Positions 60,432-64,000 of a stretch of DNA of 64,000 nucleotides are shown here, piece by piece. Origin of the DNA: Pseudomonas nitroreducens (GTDB lineage Bacteria > Pseudomonadota > Gammaproteobacteria > Pseudomonadales > Pseudomonadaceae); contig NZ_JACHLI010000031.1 in the NCBI RefSeq assembly GCF_014204515.1, positions 1 to 64,000 of the forward strand, in the 5' to 3' direction. Both the position numbers and the translations under genes were made by a program. The notes beneath the pieces were generated by a model. The model made no database searches and was not told where the DNA came from. It saw nothing but the letters and a program-made list of their open reading frames with translations. Positions within the stretch are counted from its first letter, which is position 1; every line of letters starts with the position of its first letter.

Positions 60432-61987
60432 CAGTTCACCGCCCGGCTCTTGCCGTTCCAGAAGGGTTCACGCAGCTCGCGCTTGAGGATCTTGCCGGCG
60501 CCGGTCAGCGGCAGCGCCTCGCGGAACTCCACGCTCTTGGGACACTTGTAGCTGGCGATGTACTCGCGGCAGTAGCTGCGCAGCTCATCCTCGCCGACCT
60601 CCGCGCCCGGCTTGCGCACCACGATGGCGTGGACCGACTCGCCCCACTGCTCGTGGGGAATGCCGATCACCGCGCACATCAGCACCGCCGGGTGCCGCGC
60701 GACGACGTTCTCCACTTCGGCCGAATAGACGTTCTCGCCACCACTGACGATCATGTCCTTGAGGCGGTCGACGATGAACAGGTAGCCCTGCTCGTCCATG
60801 TAGGCGCCGTCGCCGGTGTACAGCCAGCCATCGCGCAATGCCCTGGCCGTCTCCTCCGGCTTGTTCCAGTAGCCGAGCATGATGTTCGGCCCGCGCACGA
60901 TGATCTCGCCGACCGTACCGCGCGGCACTTCCACCCCGTTCTCGTCGACCACCCTGACGTTGACCCCCAGTCCGCCACGCCCCACCGAGCGGATCAGGCC
61001 GCTGCGCCGGGCCTCTTCACCGTGGTTCTGCGGCGGGTTGGTGGAGACGATCGGGCAGGCCTCGGTCAGGCCATAGGAATGCGACAGCTGCAGGTGCGGC
61101 AGCCGCGCCAGGACCTGCTCGATCATCTCGCCGGCGGTCGGCGAGGCGCCGTAGGTCAGGCGCTGCAGCGAGGACAGGTCGTGGCGATGGAAGTCCGGAT
61201 GGGCCAGCAGGCCGAGGATCATGGTCGGCACCAGGATCGCGTCGGTGACGCCCTCCTCGGCGATCGCCCGCAGCACCGCCGCCGCGTCGAAGGTCGGCTG
61301 GACCACGTGGGAGCCGCCGGCGATGAAGCCGGACACCACCCGCGCCAATCCGGCGATGTGGAACAGCGGCATGACGTGCAGGTCGCGCTGGGTATCGGCC
61401 TGGTGGATTTCCGCCATGCGCTGGATGCACGCCGACCAGAGGTTGAAATGGCTCTGCATCACCCCCTTGGGGAAACCGGTGGTGCCGCCGGTGTACATGA
61501 TGCAGGCGAGGTCGTCGCCGCCGCGGCCGGCATCGGCCACCGGCTGCGCCGCGGCCAGCAGCGTCTCGTAGTCGAGCAGCCCGGCGGGCGCGCGGCCCTC
61601 CCCGGCGTAGATGAACAACGGCGCGTTGCGCACCTGGGCGCGGATGCCCTCCACCAGCGGCAGGAAGTGATCGTCCACCAGCAGGAAGCGTGTGTTGCAG
61701 TCGTCCAGGGAGTAGACGATCTCCGGCACCGCCCAGCGGATGTTCACCGGGTTGAGCACGCCGCCGCCCCACCAGGTGCCCTGCAGGTACTCCAGGTAAC
61801 GGTCGGAGTTGAGCGCCAGCATGCTGACGCGGTCGCCGGCGACCATGCCCAGTTGCTGCAAGGCTCCGGCGAGCCGGGCGACGCGCTCGCCGAACTCGCG
61901 GAAGGTACGGCGGCGCGCGCCGAAGATGCTGACGATACGATCAGGCGTCTGTTGCAGCGAGCGCTGCAGACCTTGGGTCAGATACAT
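60431..61987 (-). CDS. Acyl-CoA synthetase (AMP-forming)
   Basis: Adenylate-forming ligase of 518 aa. The P-loop motif is YTGGTTGFPKGVMQSH, the A5/A7 motifs SYGLTEACPIVSTN and YTGDGAYMDEQGYLFIVDRLKD, and the C-terminal catalytic lysine lies in PLTGAGKILKRELRE. It activates a carboxylic acid with ATP and CoA. An AACAACAA motif 18-25 nt before the start suggests Hfq/Crc control. It is 39 nt downstream of a second ligase, so the pathway may activate two different acids. Confidence 0.93.
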   Translation of the reverse strand: MYLTQGLQRSLQQTPDRIVSIFGARRRTFREFGERVARLAGALQQLGMVAGDRVSMLALNSDRYLEYLQGTWWGGGVLNPVNIRWAVPEIVYSLDDCNTRFLLVDDHFLPLVEGIRAQVRNAPLFIYAGEGRAPAGLLDYETLLAAAQPVADAGRGGDDLACIMYTGGTTGFPKGVMQSHFNLWSACIQRMAEIHQADTQRDLHVMPLFHIAGLARVVSGFIAGGSHVVQPTFDAAAVLRAIAEEGVTDAILVPTMILGLLAHPDFHRHDLSSLQRLTYGASPTAGEMIEQVLARLPHLQLSHSYGLTEACPIVSTNPPQNHGEEARRSGLIRSVGRGGLGVNVRVVDENGVEVPRGTVGEIIVRGPNIMLGYWNKPEETARALRDGWLYTGDGAYMDEQGYLFIVDRLKDMIVSGGENVYSAEVENVVARHPAVLMCAVIGIPHEQWGESVHAIVVRKPGAEVGEDELRSYCREYIASYKCPKSVEFREALPLTGAGKILKRELREPFWNGKSRAVN

Positions 61988-62004
61988 GCTGAGAGTCCTT
62001 GGAA

Positions 62005-62012
62005 TTGTTGTT
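62005..62012 (-). promoter_or_regulatory. Crc/Hfq-type AANAANAA motif before acyl-CoA synthetase
   Basis: The coding strand reads AACAACAA, just upstream of the AAGGACT ribosome site and 18-25 nt from the start codon. Confidence 0.45.
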
Positions 62013-62026
62013 ATCGGACCCGGCGC

Positions 62027-63754
62027 TCAACTGGCGCGGCGGGCCATCTCCTGTTCCTGCAGTTCACGCCAGGCGATCTTGCCGGTGGCGTTCTTCGGCA
62101 GGCTGTCGACGATCTGCGCCAGCCGCGGCGCCTTGTAGGTGGCCATGTTGGTGCGGCACCAGGCGAGCAGTTCCTCGCTGTCCAGGCTGGCGCCGGGCTT
62201 GAGGGTGACGACGGCCTTGACCGTCTCGCCGCGGTGCGGGTCGGGGGTGGCGATCACGCAGGCCTCGGAGATCGCCGGATGGGTATGCAGCAGGGCCTCG
62301 ACTTCCGCCGGCCAGACCTTGAAGCCCGAGGCGTTGATCATCCGCTTGAGCCGATCGCGCATGAACAGGTAGCCGTCCTCGTCGCGGCTGGCGAGGTCGC
62401 CGGTACGCAGGAAGCGCTTGCCGTCGATGACCACGAAGGTCTCGGCATTGGCCTGCGGATTGTTCCAGTAGCCGAGCATGGCCTGGGCGGCGTGGGCGAC
62501 TATCTCGCCGACCTCGCCCTGGGCCACCGGTTCGAGCGTCTGCGGGTCGAGCAGGCGCAGGTCGACGCCGAAGGTCGGAACGCCCAGGCAGCCGCGTTTG
62601 GGCCGATAGAACGGATTGGTGCAGAGGAACGAGGCGGTCTCGGTCAGGCCGTAGCCCTCGATGTAGTCCAGGCCGTAGCGCTGCTTCAGCAGGTCGCTGA
62701 TGTGCTGCGGCGTGGCCGCCCCGCCCCCGGTGATGATGCGCAGGCTGGACAGGTCGCGCTGGTCGATGCCCGGCTGGGAGAAGAAGTCCACCAGCATGGT
62801 CGGCAGCGCCGCCCAGAAGGTCACGCCGTGGCGCTCGATCAGGGTGGCGGCGGTCTCGCGGTCCCAGCGCGGCATCAGCACGATGGTGCTGCCGTTGAAG
62901 ATCGCCGCGTTGACGTTGGTCTGCAGGCCGAGCAGGTGGAACAGCGGCGCCACGGCGAGGAACACCGACGAGGCATGGGTCGGCCGCCACACCGTCGAGC
63001 CGACGAAAGAGGTGCTGACGGTCCGGTGGGTATGCACACAGGCCTTGGGCTTGCCGGTGGTGCCGGAGGTATAGGGCAGCATGCACAGGTCGTCGGGGCC
63101 GGCGCGATGGGGTGCCGGCGCGTGGTCCTGGGCCAGGGCCGCCGACCAGCGTTCGCCACCGGCGAACAGCGAGCCGCTCGAGGACGGCCGGCGCACCCAG
63201 TCGGGGATGCTGAGGCCGGAATCGTCCTCGCCCAGCGCGTCGCCGTAGGCGTGCACGATGACATGGCGCAGCGCCGTGCGGCCGATCAGCGGGGCGATCT
63301 CCCCGACCAGCTCCTCGGCGACGAAAGCGGCCACTGCGCCGCTGTCAGCGAGGATGTGCGCCATCTCATCCTGCAGCAGCATGGCGTTGGCCGGCACCAG
63401 CACGGCGTCCGCACGCAGGATGGCGAAGTAGGCGGCGATGAACTGCGGGCAGTTCTGGCTGAACACCACGACCCGGTCGCCGCGCTCCACCCCGCAGACG
63501 TTCTGCAGGTAGCCGGCCATGCGCTCGACGTCGCGCAGCAGCTCGGCGTAGCGGTAGGCGGTGCCGAAGAACTGCACCGCGGTCTTGTCCGGGTAGCGCC
63601 GCGCCGCGGTTTCCAGGTGGGCGAAGATACTGGTCTGCGGAATGTGCACCTGGCGCGCCGGCAGGTAGGCGGCGTGGCGCGGATCGACGCCCAGCGCCCC
63701 GGTCGGGCGCTCGATCACGCCGGGTGGCGTCGGGCAGGGATGACTGTTGGGCAT
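62027..63754 (-). CDS. Acyl-CoA synthetase (AMP-forming), second
   Basis: Adenylate-forming ligase of 575 aa. The P-loop motif is YTSGTTGKPKACVHTHR, with GYGLTETASFLCTNPF, LRTGDLASRDEDGYLFMRDR and the catalytic lysine in LPKNATGKIAWRELQ. The start at 63754 (MPNSHPCPTPP) has CAGGAGG 9 nt upstream; the open frame continues further upstream without protein-like sequence. It belongs to the long/medium-chain fatty acyl group by overall pattern; substrate unknown. It follows an acyl-CoA dehydrogenase gene by 47 nt. Confidence 0.93.
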   Translation of the reverse strand: MPNSHPCPTPPGVIERPTGALGVDPRHAAYLPARQVHIPQTSIFAHLETAARRYPDKTAVQFFGTAYRYAELLRDVERMAGYLQNVCGVERGDRVVVFSQNCPQFIAAYFAILRADAVLVPANAMLLQDEMAHILADSGAVAAFVAEELVGEIAPLIGRTALRHVIVHAYGDALGEDDSGLSIPDWVRRPSSSGSLFAGGERWSAALAQDHAPAPHRAGPDDLCMLPYTSGTTGKPKACVHTHRTVSTSFVGSTVWRPTHASSVFLAVAPLFHLLGLQTNVNAAIFNGSTIVLMPRWDRETAATLIERHGVTFWAALPTMLVDFFSQPGIDQRDLSSLRIITGGGAATPQHISDLLKQRYGLDYIEGYGLTETASFLCTNPFYRPKRGCLGVPTFGVDLRLLDPQTLEPVAQGEVGEIVAHAAQAMLGYWNNPQANAETFVVIDGKRFLRTGDLASRDEDGYLFMRDRLKRMINASGFKVWPAEVEALLHTHPAISEACVIATPDPHRGETVKAVVTLKPGASLDSEELLAWCRTNMATYKAPRLAQIVDSLPKNATGKIAWRELQEQEMARRAS

Positions 63755-63801
63755 GGAACGGCCTCCTGGCGCGGGCTGCGGCCCGCTGGGCGATTGGTCG
63801 G

Positions 63802-64000
63802 TCAGAAGTGGGTGTCGCCGTCGAGCAGGCGCCGGGCGATGGTGCGCCGCTGGATTTCCGAGGTGCCGTCGGGGATGCGCATGGTGCGGGCGAAGCGGAA
63901 GCCCTCCTCCAGGCGCAATTCGTTGGTCAGGCCCATGCCGCCGTGCACCTGCATGCAGCGGTCCATCACCCGGCACAGCGCTTCGGTGGACGCGGCCTTG
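63802..64000 (-). CDS. Acyl-CoA dehydrogenase, C-terminal part (runs off window)
   Basis: The last 65 codons and stop of a gene that enters from the right edge. The reading KAASTEALCRVMDRCMQVHG, GMGLTNELRLEEGFRFAR and TMRIPDGTSEIQRRTIARRL shows the conserved acyl-CoA dehydrogenase end: the QVHGGMG flavin loop and the GTSEIQ segment. It is on the same strand and 47 nt before the second acyl-CoA synthetase, so it belongs to that operon. Confidence 0.88.
   Translation of the reverse strand, partial: KAASTEALCRVMDRCMQVHGGMGLTNELRLEEGFRFARTMRIPDGTSEIQRRTIARRLLDGDTHF

Overview
The window is chromosomal DNA from a high-GC Pseudomonas, probably of the P. aeruginosa / P. citronellolis-nitroreducens side of the genus. 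This is inferred from strong G/C third positions, Pseudomonas-type REP sequences (GTAGGAGCGGACTCCGTCCGCGAT and variants), an OprD-family porin, gene orders matching P. aeruginosa PA1874-PA1877 (giant adhesin plus type I secretion) and PA1907-PA1912 (fem receptor system), and possible FleQ and Crc/Hfq motifs. I see no rRNA, tRNA, CRISPR array, prophage or insertion-sequence transposase.

Layout. (1) 1-12 kb: accessory genes. These are a winged-helix/ATPase regulator, a GlxA-type regulator divergent from an isochorismatase-like hydrolase, DoxX and an OprD porin, a LysR regulator, a short AraC regulator, a P2-type cation ATPase and a secreted protein of unknown function. Gaps between them are full of REP and MITE-like palindromes. 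(2) 12.2-29.9 kb: a four-gene minus-strand operon, bapA-bapB-bapC-bapD. It encodes a 4359-residue repetitive adhesin and its own TolC, ABC and HlyD type I secretion system. About 800 bp of A/T-richer DNA with a FleQ-like box lies upstream. (3) 30.7-32.3 kb: malate:quinone oxidoreductase. (4) 33-38.9 kb: a GntR regulator, a polar amino acid ABC transporter, a second PotF-like binding protein and a gamma-glutamyltransferase, which together look like an uptake and hydrolysis route for gamma-glutamyl or polyamine-like compounds. (5) 39-47.2 kb: a Fur-box-preceded ECF sigma / FecR / TonB receptor system resembling FemI-FemR-FemA. It is followed by tightly coupled genes for a PepSY membrane protein, a 63-residue membrane protein, an MFS transporter and a membrane-anchored alpha/beta hydrolase. 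(6) 47.5-48.8 kb: an ABC ATPase and a small membrane protein. (7) 48.8-64 kb: a 15-kb, all-minus-strand catabolic island. It contains two acyl-CoA dehydrogenase subunits, an alcohol dehydrogenase, an aldehyde dehydrogenase, a MalT/LAL-type regulator, a DUF1329/DUF1302 envelope pair, a thioesterase, two acyl-CoA ligases and the end of another acyl-CoA dehydrogenase.

The best candidate for an undescribed system is region 7. Its enzymes form an alcohol -> aldehyde -> acid -> acyl-CoA -> enoyl-CoA funnel for a hydrophobic substrate. A dyad (CCACCCGG-A/G-TCAGGTGG) occurs upstream of the regulator and upstream of the aldehyde dehydrogenase operon, with a weaker copy upstream of the DUF1302 gene, which suggests a dedicated regulon. 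Crc/Hfq-type A-rich motifs at the DUF1302 and acyl-CoA ligase starts suggest catabolite repression. The substrate cannot be read from the sequence; a branched or terpenoid alcohol or an aromatic/alkyl alcohol would fit.
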